Shown: positions 9,176 to 17,902, counted from the first letter of the stretch. The stretch: 64,000 nucleotides of DNA from Methylobacterium sp. J-026 (GCF_022829585.1 NZ_JAKSYC010000163.1:1-64000); one strand, 5' to 3'. A program made the numbers and translations. Notes: generated by a model from the letters alone, not told the origin.

Positions 9176-9637
9176 TTACGCAATCCCCGCCCCCTGTTGT
9201 CCGGTTCGGCGCGCGGCCGCGATGGCGCCGTCGTCGAAGCCGAGCAGGCGGCCGAGCCGCTCCACCAGGGCCTCCTCGAACTCGTCGACCCGTCCGTCCG
9301 CGGCCGCGACCGACCACGCCATGGTCAGGAGTTCCTGGCGCTCGGCGGTGTTGGCCTCGTGGGGGATCATCTCGACGAGGCTCACCACGTCGCGGGTCTC
9401 GGAATCTATGGTGGCCGCGCGCGCGATCAGCGCCCGCGCCGCATCCGGACCGTCGGCGTAGTGGCCTTCGACCAAGCGGGACAGGCGCTCGCTCTCGGAG
9501 GGGGCCAGGATCCCGTCGACCCGCGCCACGTGAACGAGGAGCGCGGTGGCGGCGAGATGGGTGTCGTCCACGGCCTCGTGCGTGCCGACGCCGAGAGCCT
9601 CGGCCGCGTAGGCGCGCAGGCGTGCGATCAGGGACAT
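9176..9637 (-). CDS. TerB-family tellurite-resistance/acidic-helix protein
   Basis: A 153-residue, all-helical cytoplasmic protein of the TerB family (LLVHVARVDGILAPSESERL, then a second copy-like stretch MAWSVAAADGRVDEFEEALVERL). The two acidic DGxxxxxE motifs are the metal-binding hallmark of TerB domains. The start ATG 9637 matches the family N-terminus. TerB proteins act in stress and envelope-associated complexes; a real link to tellurite is not shown here. It sits 15 bp before lrgA, suggesting a joint envelope-stress role (inference). Confidence 0.85.
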   Translation of the reverse strand: MSLIARLRAYAAEALGVGTHEAVDDTHLAATALLVHVARVDGILAPSESERLSRLVEGHYADGPDAARALIARAATIDSETRDVVSLVEMIPHEANTAERQELLTMAWSVAAADGRVDEFEEALVERLGRLLGFDDGAIAAARRTGQQGAGIA

Positions 9638-9752
9638 GGCGGCTCCGGCGGATCTTGCACCGCACAGTTCGGCCGGGGGACTGGTGCCGTCAAGGACGGG
9701 AACGCATGTCGGCGCCGGGCGTGGCCGCGCTGCATCGCCCGCGCGGGTGGCC

Positions 9753-10538
9753 TCAGCGCCGCGCCGCCGCTCTGGCCCCGGCCACCAGGGGCGCCAGGAT
9801 CGCGTCCGCCGCCCGCACCACCGCCGGCCCGGCCCCGGCGGGGGTGCCGGCGTGAAACGGCGGTTCCGGTGCGTATTCGGCCACCAGCTGCGCGGTGCGG
9901 GCGTAGGTGTCCCCGCGCAGGCGGGCGGCGAGCACCAGACCGAGATCGAGCCCGGCCGAGATCCCGGCCCCGGTGACGCGGTTGCGGTCGACGACGACGC
10001 GCTCCGCCACCGGCTCGGCGCCGAGGAGCGGCAGCACCGCATCGCGCACGCACCAGTGGGAGGTGGCCCGGTAGCCGCGCAGCAGGCCGGCGGCGCCCAG
10101 GATCAGCGACCCGGTGCAGACGCTCGTCACCCAGGCGGCCCGGGCGGCGCGCCCGGTCAGGAAGGCCAGCAGCCGGTCGTTGCGCATCTGCGCCGGCGTG
10201 CCGTCGCCCCCGGGCACGAACAGGACGTCGAGATCCTGCGGGCAGGTCTCGAACGTGTCGGTCGCCATCAGCGCGAGGCCGGTATCGCTCGCCACCGGGC
10301 CGGCGGTCTCGGCGACGAGGTGCAGGCTGCCCGGGGCCAGCCCGGCGAGCAGCGCCTGCGGCCCGACGAGGTCGAGGGCGGTCAGGCCGGGATAGAGCAG
10401 CATGGCGATCCGGACCGGCCGGTCTTCCGGGATCGGGCCCGGCGTATCCGCCGCCAGCGCGAGGGGCGGCCAGAGGGCGGCGGCCGCGGCCGCGGCGGCG
10501 ACGAGGTCGCGGCGGCGCGGGCCCGGCGGTCCGGTCAC
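9753..10538 (-). CDS. Exported DJ-1/PfpI-family protein
   Basis: A 261-residue DJ-1/PfpI (class I glutamine amidotransferase-like) protein. The core runs from VRIAMLLYPGLTALDLVGP to DVLFVPGG and VTSVCTGSLILGAAGLLRGYRATSHW; Cys141 in SVCTGS is the predicted nucleophile. Relatives include isonitrile hydratases and the N-terminal domains of GlxA/FtrA regulators, but no DNA-binding domain is present. The chosen start is GTG 10538, which lies just after the tenA stop and leaves a short N-terminus with twin-arginine-like PRRRDLV followed by an alanine-rich hydrophobic segment and a likely signal-peptidase site (LALAADTPGP). Periplasmic export of a PfpI protein is notable. It follows tenA by 16 bp. 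Confidence 0.8.
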   Translation of the reverse strand: MTGPPGPRRRDLVAAAAAAAALWPPLALAADTPGPIPEDRPVRIAMLLYPGLTALDLVGPQALLAGLAPGSLHLVAETAGPVASDTGLALMATDTFETCPQDLDVLFVPGGDGTPAQMRNDRLLAFLTGRAARAAWVTSVCTGSLILGAAGLLRGYRATSHWCVRDAVLPLLGAEPVAERVVVDRNRVTGAGISAGLDLGLVLAARLRGDTYARTAQLVAEYAPEPPFHAGTPAGAGPAVVRAADAILAPLVAGARAAARR

Positions 10539-10554
10539 GGACGAGCCCGGCGCA

Positions 10555-11253
10555 TCACAGGGGCCAGGCCGCGTCGCGATAGGCGCTGTCCCAGAACATC
10601 CATTCCAGGCGGGTCGCCTGCGCGAAGGCCCGGTGCATGCGCGCCTCGATATCGGCCGAGACACCCCGTGCCGCCCGGTCGGTGGCGGCGATCATGGCGG
10701 CGACCGCCTCGGCGAACTCGGCACCCGCATAGGTGTCGATCCACGCCCGGTACGGGTTGTCGGGCGCCGCGCGGGCGAAGATGTCGTCGCCCACCGCCTT
10801 GTAGATCCAGAAGCACGGCAGCAGGGCGGCGCAGACGACCTCGAAGGGCTCGGCATAGGCCGTGGCCAGCAGGTAACAAACGTAGTGGTCGCAGGCCGGC
10901 GTCAGCGGCGTGGCCGAAAACGTCTCGGGTCCGATGCCGTAATTGCGGAAAAAGCCGCCATGGAGGGCGCGCTCCACCACGATGGCCTCCTGCGCGGCTT
11001 TGGCGAACTGCACGATCCCCTCGGGATCCGGTGCCTTCGCGGCGGCGAGGCTGAGCGCCCGGCCAAAGCCGATCAGGTAATGCGCGTCCTGCACGATGTA
11101 GTGGCGGAACCGGTCCTGACGCAGCGTGCCGGCGGCCAGTTCGGCGTTGAACGGCATCGACCGGATCGCCTCGTAGGCGGCTTCGTTGCGCGCCCATGCC
11201 GCCCGGGAGAACGATCCCGGTCCGCCCGCGCCCTGCACGTCACCTCCGGCCAT
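10555..11253 (-). CDS. tenA: TenA-family thiaminase II / aminopyrimidine aminohydrolase
   Basis: A 232-residue TenA helical-bundle protein, which salvages thiamine by hydrolysing thiamine or its degraded pyrimidines. Active-site features of the classical Cys class are present: QDAHYL (Asp56, Tyr59), ALLPCFWIY (Cys147 nucleophile, Tyr151) and a C-terminal Glu in LEWMFWDSAY. TenA belongs to the same fold as PqqC, but this protein is TenA-like. The ATG lies one base after the stop of the upstream response regulator gene, so it is translated from the same message as a two-component system. That is unusual for a thiamine gene. No thi-box riboswitch can sit in front of it given the absence of a gap. 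Confidence 0.88.
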   Translation of the reverse strand: MAGGDVQGAGGPGSFSRAAWARNEAAYEAIRSMPFNAELAAGTLRQDRFRHYIVQDAHYLIGFGRALSLAAAKAPDPEGIVQFAKAAQEAIVVERALHGGFFRNYGIGPETFSATPLTPACDHYVCYLLATAYAEPFEVVCAALLPCFWIYKAVGDDIFARAAPDNPYRAWIDTYAGAEFAEAVAAMIAATDRAARGVSADIEARMHRAFAQATRLEWMFWDSAYRDAAWPL

Positions 11254-11254
11254 G

Positions 11255-11929
11255 CTAGCCCTGCCGCTGTGCGTGGGTGACGGCGACGTGGATCAGTTCG
11301 GCCAGGGTGCGGACGCCGAGCTTCTGCCGCATCTGCGAGCAGGCATTGGTCACGGTCTTGTAGCTCACGGACAAATCGGTCGCGATGGCGCCATAGGAGC
11401 GCCCCTGGGCGAGGCGGGCGAGGATCTGCTGCTCACGCGGGGTCAGCTGCGATTCCGGGGTGCGGCGGGCATCGGCGCGCAGCATCGCCACCTCGGTGGC
11501 GAGCCGCCGGTCGAGGTAGACCTCGCCGATCCGGACCTTGCCGAACGCCTCGAACAGCTCCGCCGAGGCATGGTCCTTCAGGACGTAGCCGAGCGCCCCG
11601 GCCTCGAGGGCGCGGGCGACAATCACCGGATCGTTGTGCATGCTGAAGACCAGGATCCGCGTCTCCGGGGCGACCGCCCGGATGCGGCGGATCAGGCCGA
11701 GGCCGGCCATGCCGCTGCCCTGGAAGGTCAGGTCGCAGATCACGACCGGCGGCCGGAGCCGGTGGAAGACCCGGTAGCCACCGACCACCGTGGTCGCCTC
11801 CGCGATGGTCTCAACGCCGGCATCCTCCAGGACCCGTCGACAGCCCTGCAGGACGATCGGGTGATCGTCGATCACCAGGACGGGCAGACGGGTCGCGGCG
11901 ATGTCGATCTGGGAGGCGATGGCGTTCAT
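11255..11929 (-). CDS. NarL/LuxR-type response regulator
   Basis: A 224-residue response regulator. The receiver domain (about 16-130) has the acidic pair in VIDDHP (Asp21, Asp22), the phospho-acceptor Asp66 in VVICDL and the conserved Lys in YVLKDH. A LuxR-type helix-turn-helix follows (LTPREQQILARLAQGRSYGAIATDLSVS then KTVTNACSQMRQKLGV). It is likely a DNA-binding activator phosphorylated by the sensor kinase encoded immediately upstream; the two genes overlap by 4 bp (ATGA at 11926-11929). Targets are unknown; autoregulation and control of tenA-pfpI are plausible because they share the transcript. Confidence 0.92.
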   Translation of the reverse strand: MNAIASQIDIAATRLPVLVIDDHPIVLQGCRRVLEDAGVETIAEATTVVGGYRVFHRLRPPVVICDLTFQGSGMAGLGLIRRIRAVAPETRILVFSMHNDPVIVARALEAGALGYVLKDHASAELFEAFGKVRIGEVYLDRRLATEVAMLRADARRTPESQLTPREQQILARLAQGRSYGAIATDLSVSYKTVTNACSQMRQKLGVRTLAELIHVAVTHAQRQG

Positions 11930-13455
11930 GCGCTCGGCGCGTCGTTGTCGTCGCCCCGGTCCGGCGGAACGGGGATGGAGATGCGGACGATTGCGCCGGG
12001 ACCGGCATTGTCAAGGGTGAAGGTGCCGTCCAGCGCCTCGACGCGTTCGCGCATGCCGGACAGCCCGAGCCCGGTGCCGTGCTCGGGCGGGATGCCGGTG
12101 CCGTTGTCGCGGATCGTCACGGTCAGCCGGCCCGCGGCCTCCGCGGCCTCGGCCTCGACCCGGGTGGCGGCGCCGTGTCGCACGGCGTTGGTGGCGCTCT
12201 CCTGCACGCAGCGGAACACGGTGAGGTCCACGAGGTCGCCGTAGCCGCGCGCCAGGCCGTCGAACCGGCCGACGCACTCGAGGCCGGGATGGCGTTGCCC
12301 GAAGCCGCGCAGGAGCAGGTCGAGGCAGGTGCCCAGCGGCGCCTGCCCGAGCCCGTGCGGCCGCAGGCGGTTCAGCAATTCGCGGTTGACGGTCTGGACC
12401 TGGGCAACGATGGCGCTGATCTCGGCCGCCCGGGTCGCGAGCTTCTCGCGGCTGGGCTCGGTCGGCCCCGAAGCGATCCGTGCGATCGAGGCGGCGTTCG
12501 CCTCCAGGGCGAACAGGCAGGGGCCGAACTCGTCGTGCAGTTCGAGGGCGGTGCGGCGGCGCTCGTCGTCCTGCGCGGTGAGCAGCTGCCGGTTGAGGCG
12601 TCCGTTGGCGGCGCGCACGTCGCTCAGAGCCGCGGCCACCTTGTTGAAGCGCTCGGCGATGACCGCGAGTTCCCGGGCGCCGGGTGGCGCCAGGCGCGCG
12701 GTGTAGTCGTGGTGCTCCAGCTGCGTCAGGCCGGCCCCGAGCCGCCGCAACGGCGCCAGGATACGGCCGAGGGCGCCGTAGAGGGCGATCAGCATCGCGG
12801 CGTTGATGGCCGCGGTCGTCAGCGACAGCGCCCGGGCATAGCCCCAGATCTCGTCGATCTCGTCGAGGGGCTGCGTGGTGATCTGCGCCGTGCCGAGTTG
12901 CTGCCCGTTCACCGTGATCGGAAGGGTGTGGCGCTCGATCGGCGGCCTGATCAGGTCGGCGAACCAGCGCGGCGCCTCGCGGGTGGAGCGATGGGGCGGA
13001 GCCGAACGGCCCACGCGCTCGCCGGCATTGTCGAGAACGGCGACCCGGACGTGCCGCAGCACCTTGAAGCGCAGGTCGAGGGTCTGGAGCAGCGTCTCGG
13101 GCGGGGTCGTCTCGGACAGGCGGATCGTGTCCGCGACCAGGGACTCGACGGTCGCCAGTGAGGCCCGGGTCTCGACCCGCACCGCCGTCCGGGCGTTGAG
13201 CACGATCACGCCGCAGGAGACCAGGGCCGCCACCGCGTCGATGAGCAGGACGACGGCCACGAGCCGCGCCCGCGTCGACCACACGGCCCAGGGCCAACGT
13301 CCGGCCCGGCGGGCATCGGTTTCGGGCGCGTCCCGCATCGGGAGGTGGGTCGGTCGTGCATCCACGCCCAGATCCATAACGGGCACGCCGTCGAAGTCCA
13401 TGCGGTCGAGACCGGACGGCGGTCCGGATGACGGATTGTTAAGCAGTCCAAGCAT
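11926..13455 (-). CDS. MoxY-type membrane sensor histidine kinase (HisKA_3)
   Basis: A 509-residue sensor kinase. TM1 lies at about 64-86; the periplasmic part (about 90-205: LRFKVLRHVRVAVLDNAGER, APRWFADLI, DEIDEIW) matches the LapD/MoxY N-terminal domain; TM2 lies at about 208-230, then HAMP, then the HisKA_3 dimerisation box DDERRRTALELHDEFGP with phospho-acceptor His307, and a HATPase with CVQESATNAVRHG and DNGTGIP. MoxY is the sensor of the methanol-oxidation regulator MoxYX in Paracoccus, so an alcohol or C1 signal is possible but unproven. The start at ATG 13455 has AGGA about 6 nt upstream; later in-frame ATGs (for example MRDAPETD) would also leave TM1 intact. Confidence 0.85.
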   Translation of the reverse strand: MLGLLNNPSSGPPSGLDRMDFDGVPVMDLGVDARPTHLPMRDAPETDARRAGRWPWAVWSTRARLVAVVLLIDAVAALVSCGVIVLNARTAVRVETRASLATVESLVADTIRLSETTPPETLLQTLDLRFKVLRHVRVAVLDNAGERVGRSAPPHRSTREAPRWFADLIRPPIERHTLPITVNGQQLGTAQITTQPLDEIDEIWGYARALSLTTAAINAAMLIALYGALGRILAPLRRLGAGLTQLEHHDYTARLAPPGARELAVIAERFNKVAAALSDVRAANGRLNRQLLTAQDDERRRTALELHDEFGPCLFALEANAASIARIASGPTEPSREKLATRAAEISAIVAQVQTVNRELLNRLRPHGLGQAPLGTCLDLLLRGFGQRHPGLECVGRFDGLARGYGDLVDLTVFRCVQESATNAVRHGAATRVEAEAAEAAGRLTVTIRDNGTGIPPEHGTGLGLSGMRERVEALDGTFTLDNAGPGAIVRISIPVPPDRGDDNDAPSA

Positions 13456-13635
13456 ATCCTGTGGATAGCGGCCCCGCGAATGGGCGCGGCGACAAGTCGG
13501 ACCGACATCTTTGCGCCGTATTGCGGCTCCTCTACTGGCGGCAGAGTCGAACTGCCTCCGGATCAGCCGAGGCAGGCGACCGGTCGAGGGGAGCCCGGTC
13601 GCGCACGTCGTGCATCGTGTCAGAGCCCCCGGACC

Positions 13636-14472
13636 ATGATCGATCTCGCCCTGGACCCCTCCGAGACCCGAGAGACGCGATATCCGGTGGCCCCGCCCCG
13701 GCGTGGACGCGACCTCCGCGTGCTGCTGTTCGGGCTGGCCGGACTCGGCGTGCTCGGCGGCTTCGGGGTCGCCGCCTCGACGCTGATGGCTGGTCTCGCG
13801 GCGCCGGCTCCGGTCAAGGTCGCGACCACCGTCGCCGCTGGCGGCCGTGCCGCCGACTGGCCCGATCTGAAGGACGGGCTGCCCGCCATGGCCGGTGCCG
13901 TCGGGGCCAAGCCCGCGGACACGCAACCGGCTGCGCCGGTGGCACAGGCCCCGCGCATGGCCTCCCTGTCCGATGGATTCACCCCGGCAGCCGCGCCGAT
14001 CGCGCCGTCACCGCGCGCCAAGGCCGCGGACGTCGCCGAACTGCCGACCCGGCGGATCCCGACACCGACGCCGGTGATGCCGGTCGCGGCGAGCCGGCAG
14101 GTGGTGCCGCTTCCGCCCGCCCGCACGGCCGCGCTCCTGCCGCCCCGCCCCGCCGAGACGGTGCGGGCCCGCGCGCTGGTCGAGCCGGCCGCTCCGCCCG
14201 CGCCGAAGCCGGTCGCCGCGGCGGCACCGGCGGCAACACCTGAGAAACCGGCGAAACCGGCGCCGAAAATCGTCGCCGCCAAGCCGTCGCCGCCGGTGAA
14301 GACGGCCGAGAAGGCCAAGCGCCCCGCGCCCGCCACCGTCGCGCAGGCGGAGGCCGCCGAGCCGGAGGAGACCGAGGTGCTCGGGATCAAGCTCCCGTCC
14401 CTGGCGCCCGCCGGACGCAAGCTGAAGGAGAGCGTCGACGCCCTCGGCGAAGCGGTGAAGAGCGTCTTCTGA
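13636..14472 (+). CDS. Membrane-anchored Ala/Pro-rich protein of unknown function
   Basis: I do not recognise a family. The 278-residue protein has a basic N-terminus (PPRRGRDLR), one hydrophobic helix at about 28-52, then about 200 residues dominated by Ala, Pro and Lys (probably disordered, periplasmic). A short conserved-looking C-terminal segment follows (VLGIKLPSLAPAGRKLKESV to the end). A single anchor plus Pro-rich spacer resembles proteins that bridge inner membrane and cell wall (inference). It is transcribed divergently from the sensor kinase gene. Codon use is like the neighbours. The ATG at 13636 is preferred because the frame upstream has no sensible content. Confidence 0.6.
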   Translation: MIDLALDPSETRETRYPVAPPRRGRDLRVLLFGLAGLGVLGGFGVAASTLMAGLAAPAPVKVATTVAAGGRAADWPDLKDGLPAMAGAVGAKPADTQPAAPVAQAPRMASLSDGFTPAAAPIAPSPRAKAADVAELPTRRIPTPTPVMPVAASRQVVPLPPARTAALLPPRPAETVRARALVEPAAPPAPKPVAAAAPAATPEKPAKPAPKIVAAKPSPPVKTAEKAKRPAPATVAQAEAAEPEETEVLGIKLPSLAPAGRKLKESVDALGEAVKSVF

Positions 14473-14673
14473 GCCGCCCGCCGCCGCGCGTGCGATCGGC
14501 TTCCGATGTAGCCCTCAGGGGTATCGCCCGGTCGACGGGTGTCCAGTCCATCGCCACCACGCGCTCTCGCCCCCCTTCGCGGGGGAGGAAAACGCGCCCG
14601 TGCCCGGCACCGACGCGTGCCCCTGGGCGCCCCGCCCGTTCGGGCGAGGCCGGCGTCGGCTAGGCCTTCGGTC
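14473..14673. other. Convergent intergenic region with two GC-rich dyads
   Basis: The 201 bp between the Ala/Pro-rich protein gene (plus) and the DEAD-box helicase gene (minus) contain a C-run/G-run inverted repeat at 14564-14589 and a short dyad CGCCCG-TT-CGGGCG at 14633-14646. Either could stop transcription from both sides, although neither is followed by a clear T-tract. No small gene was recognised. Confidence 0.4.
14564..14589. repeat. Dispersed C-run/G-run palindrome, copy 1
   Basis: CTCTCGCCCCCC-TTCGC-GGGGGAGGA: a G5/C5-stem hairpin. Closely related copies occur at 29888-29912 and 44537-44559. All three lie just after plus-strand genes. Confidence 0.6.
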
Positions 14674-16428
14674 TCAGCCCCGGCCCGTGTGTCGGCCGGG
14701 CTTGGGCTCGGTGCGCGGTCCGGAGCGCTCCGCCTTGCGCTGATGCTTGCCGGCCCGCGGGCTTGCGAAGCCCTTCGGGCTGTCGGGACGGCCCTGGCGC
14801 TCGGCCGGTCCGGTATCGCCCACCAGCGCCTCGATCTGGATCTCCGGCGAGCCGTTGCGGGCGAAGGCCTCGGCGAAGCGCGCTGCCGCGTTGCCGCGCA
14901 CCTCGAACTTGGTCTCGCGGTCGAAGATCCGGATCGCCCCGATCTCCTCGCGCCCGACGCCGCCCCTGCGGGTCAGCATCGGCAGGAGCCGGCGGGGATC
15001 GGCGTTGTCGCGGCGGCCGAGATTGAGCCGGAACCAGACCGCCGGCCCCATGGCGGCGATCCGCTCGCCATCCATCGGGTCGTAGGGCGGACGCTCACCC
15101 CGCGGGGCCCGGCCCTCTCCCGGATCGCCGACCTCCTCGGGGGCCGGCAGGCGGGTGCGGTAGACGCGGGCCAGGAGGGCGGCGAGTTCCTCCGGGCTCT
15201 TGCTGGCGAGCAGCGTCCCGGCCAGGGCGACGTCCTCCTCGGCGGGGGGCTCCGCGAAGAGCGGATCGTCGAGCATGCGCTCGCCGTCCAACCGGCGGAT
15301 CTCGTCAGCCGAGGGCGGCCCCGACCATTCGGGGCTGACCTTGGCGAGGGCGAACATCTGTTCGGCCCGGCGCCGGCGGGAATTCGGGATCAGGATCACC
15401 GAGGTGCCCTTGCGGCCGGCGCGTCCGGTGCGGCCGCTGCGGTGCTGCATGACCTCGGCGTCGTGCGGGAGATCCGCGTGGATGACGAGGCTGAGGGACG
15501 GCAGGTCGATGCCCCGGGCGGCCACGTCGGTGGCGACGCAGACCCGGGCGCGGCCGTCGCGCAGGGCCTGGAGGGCGGCGTTGCGCTCGCCCTGGCCGAG
15601 TTCGCCCGAGAGCGCCACCACGGAGAAGCCGCGCTCGGTCAGGCTCGCCTGGAGATGCCGGACCGCGTTGCGGGTGTTGCAGAAGACCATGGCGGTCTTG
15701 GCGTCGGCCTCGCGCAGGAGGTTGAGCACCACGTGCTCGGTCTCCCGCGGCAGGATCCGCACCGCCCGGTAGGCGATGTCGGCGTGGCCCCTGGTCTCGC
15801 TCTTGATCGCCAGGCGCAGGGCGTCGCGCTGGTAGCGCTCGGCCAGGGCCTCGATGCCTTTCGGCAGGGTCGCGGAGAACAGGTAGGTCGCCCGCTCCGC
15901 CGGGGTGGCCGAGAGGATGAACTCGATATCCTCCCGGAAGCCGAGATCCAGCATCTCGTCGGCCTCGTCGAGGACGACGGCGCGCAGGGCGGTGGGATCG
16001 AGATTGCGGCGTTCCAAGTGGTCGCGCAGGCGGCCCGGGGTCCCGACGACGATGTGCGTGCCCTCGGCGAGCATCCGGCTTTCCCGGCGGGGATCCATGC
16101 CGCCCACGCAGGCGGTGATCCGGCCACCGGCCTGGCCGTAGAGCCAGGACAGCTCGCGCTGGACCTGGAGCGCGAGTTCCCGGGTCGGCGCGATCACCAG
16201 GGCGAGGGGCGCCCCCGGAGGCGGCAGCATCTCGCCCTCGCCGGTCAGCATGCCGGCCATGGCGAGGCCGTAGGCCACGGTCTTGCCGGAGCCGGTCTGG
16301 GCGGAGACGAGGAGGTCGCGGGCGCCGGCGGCCGCCTCCAGCACCGCGGCCTGGACCGGGGTCGGATCGGCGTAGCCGCGTTCGCTCAAGGCCCGCGCGA
16401 GGGGGGCGGGCAGGATCGGGAAAGGCAA
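14674..16428 (-). CDS. DEAD-box ATP-dependent RNA helicase
   Basis: RNA helicase of the DeaD/CsdA/DbpA group (about 584 residues). Core motifs: Q motif PTPVQAAVL, motif I SAQTGSGKT, Ia PTRELALQ, II DEADEMLDLGF, III SAT, V ATDVAARGIDLP and VI HRSGRTGRAG. After about residue 440 a DbpA/CsdA-type RNA-binding domain is suggested by GAIRIFDRETKFEVRG, followed by a basic tail. It unwinds rRNA or mRNA structures in ribosome assembly or cold response. I favour the TTG at 16428 (giving PFPILPAPLARAL, the usual family start, with GAGAG about 10 nt upstream); a GTG at 16497 would add 23 residues with no family similarity. Confidence 0.88.
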   Translation of the reverse strand: MPFPILPAPLARALSERGYADPTPVQAAVLEAAAGARDLLVSAQTGSGKTVAYGLAMAGMLTGEGEMLPPPGAPLALVIAPTRELALQVQRELSWLYGQAGGRITACVGGMDPRRESRMLAEGTHIVVGTPGRLRDHLERRNLDPTALRAVVLDEADEMLDLGFREDIEFILSATPAERATYLFSATLPKGIEALAERYQRDALRLAIKSETRGHADIAYRAVRILPRETEHVVLNLLREADAKTAMVFCNTRNAVRHLQASLTERGFSVVALSGELGQGERNAALQALRDGRARVCVATDVAARGIDLPSLSLVIHADLPHDAEVMQHRSGRTGRAGRKGTSVILIPNSRRRRAEQMFALAKVSPEWSGPPSADEIRRLDGERMLDDPLFAEPPAEEDVALAGTLLASKSPEELAALLARVYRTRLPAPEEVGDPGEGRAPRGERPPYDPMDGERIAAMGPAVWFRLNLGRRDNADPRRLLPMLTRRGGVGREEIGAIRIFDRETKFEVRGNAAARFAEAFARNGSPEIQIEALVGDTGPAERQGRPDSPKGFASPRAGKHQRKAERSGPRTEPKPGRHTGRG

Positions 16429-16734
16429 GCTTCGGGAACTCTCAACGGCCGAGCCGCGCCCGGCAGCGCGCCATCGCGCGGCGGAGGAATCAGGCACCGG
16501 ACTTTATTCGGGTGCATGTATGGTAACGCCAAGCGGGCCCGCTGACCACTCCCGCCGCAGCATGGGGCGGTTGCAGACGCGAATCGGTGGGAACGGCCGA
16601 TCAAACGCGCCCCTCCGTCCGTTCCACGACCGCAGCGCGGGCCGGACACGCTTCCTGCGTTGCGGCCCTGCGCCGGTCCCGGATATCCGCCTTCGCACCG
16701 CGCACCGGCACTGGTCGCGTCGGGGCGGCGGACT

Positions 16735-17892
16735 ATGACACGCTCTAGCAAGGTCCACAGCGGCGGCGACGCGGCCCCACCGGAGAACACCTCGGACATG
16801 TTGGCAGCCCTGCGGGTGGCGGTGGCCTGGGCGACGGTTCTCGCCTTCGCGTGGTTCGGCAAGGGCTGGCTCGGCGACCTGTCCCAGCCCGTCTTCGCGG
16901 GCGGCCTGTTCGCGTGGCTGCTCGCGGTTATCGTCTGGGCGGCCTTCGGCGTGGTGCACGAGGCCGAGGAGCTCGCCCATCGGCTCGGCGAGCCCCTTGG
17001 CACCCTGGTGCTGACGCTGGCCATCGTGATCATCGAGGTGGCGCTGATCTCGGCCGTGATGCTCTCGGCCAAGGACGCCCCCACGCTCGGCCGCGACACG
17101 ATGTTCGCCGTGCTGATGATCGTGCTGAACGGCGTGGTCGGCCTGGGGCTCCTGGTCGGCGGCCTGCGCCATCACCAGCAGCGCTACAACCTCCAGGGGG
17201 CCTCGGCCTTCCTGTCGGTGATCATCCCGCTCACCACCATCGCGCTGATCATCCCGAACTTCACCAGCTCGACCAGCGACGGCACGCTGACGAAGCTCCA
17301 GGCGGTGACGTTCTCGGTGTTCACCCTGGCGCTCTACGGCGTGTTCCTGCTGATTCAGACCGGCCGCCACAGCGAGTTCTTCCTCGACGCGGAGACCCCG
17401 GACGCGGAAGCTCCTGCCAGCACGCCCGCCGCGTCAGCTGGCGGCATCGCCAAGCACCTCGGCCTGATGCTCGCCAACGTCCTGCCGATCGTCATCCTGG
17501 CCAAGAGCCTCGCGGCGATCCTCGACCACGGCATCGCGGCCCTCGGCGCCCCCTCGGCGCTCGGCGGCGTGCTGATCGCCGCCATCGTGTTCACCCCGGA
17601 GGGGATCTCGGCCCTGAAGGCGGTCGCCCGCAACGAGCTGCAACGGGCGATCAACCTATGCCTCGGTGCGGCGACCTCCACGGTGGGCCTCACCGTCCCG
17701 GCGGTCCTGGCCATCAGCTTGCTCACCGGGCAGACCGTGGTGCTCGGCCTCAAGCCCACCGAGATGACCCTGCTCGCCGTGACGCTGATCCTCAGCACGC
17801 AGACCTTCTCGGGCTCGCGCACCACGGTGCTGGAGGGCGCGGTGCACCTCGTGCTGTTCTTCGTCTACCTCGTGCTGATCTTCAGCCCCTGA
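16735..17892 (+). CDS. chaA: Ca2+/H+ antiporter, ChaA/CaCA family
   Basis: Inner-membrane cation/proton antiporter of 385 residues with about 11 hydrophobic helices in two inverted CaCA repeats. The first repeat holds VVHEAEELAHRLGEPLG and IVIIEVALI; the second holds FTPEGISALKAVARNELQ and LCLGAATSTVGLTVP. The acidic residues in these alpha repeats are the ion ligands in the family. A short acidic cytoplasmic loop (DAETPDAEAP) lies between the halves. ATG 16735 is the first start that gives a plausible N-terminus. The gene stands alone, converging on the flavin reductase gene. Confidence 0.9.
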   Translation: MTRSSKVHSGGDAAPPENTSDMLAALRVAVAWATVLAFAWFGKGWLGDLSQPVFAGGLFAWLLAVIVWAAFGVVHEAEELAHRLGEPLGTLVLTLAIVIIEVALISAVMLSAKDAPTLGRDTMFAVLMIVLNGVVGLGLLVGGLRHHQQRYNLQGASAFLSVIIPLTTIALIIPNFTSSTSDGTLTKLQAVTFSVFTLALYGVFLLIQTGRHSEFFLDAETPDAEAPASTPAASAGGIAKHLGLMLANVLPIVILAKSLAAILDHGIAALGAPSALGGVLIAAIVFTPEGISALKAVARNELQRAINLCLGAATSTVGLTVPAVLAISLLTGQTVVLGLKPTEMTLLAVTLILSTQTFSGSRTTVLEGAVHLVLFFVYLVLIFSP

Positions 17893-17902
17893 GCCCCGGC
17901 CC

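Noticed and set aside
11254-11300. Thiamine riboswitch upstream of tenA
   Set aside because: tenA starts one base after the preceding coding region, leaving no room for an aptamer, and no thi-box core was seen.
14633-14646. Rho-independent terminator CGCCCG-TT-CGGGCG
   Set aside because: The stem is short with almost no loop and no T-tract follows on either strand; mentioned only as a dyad.
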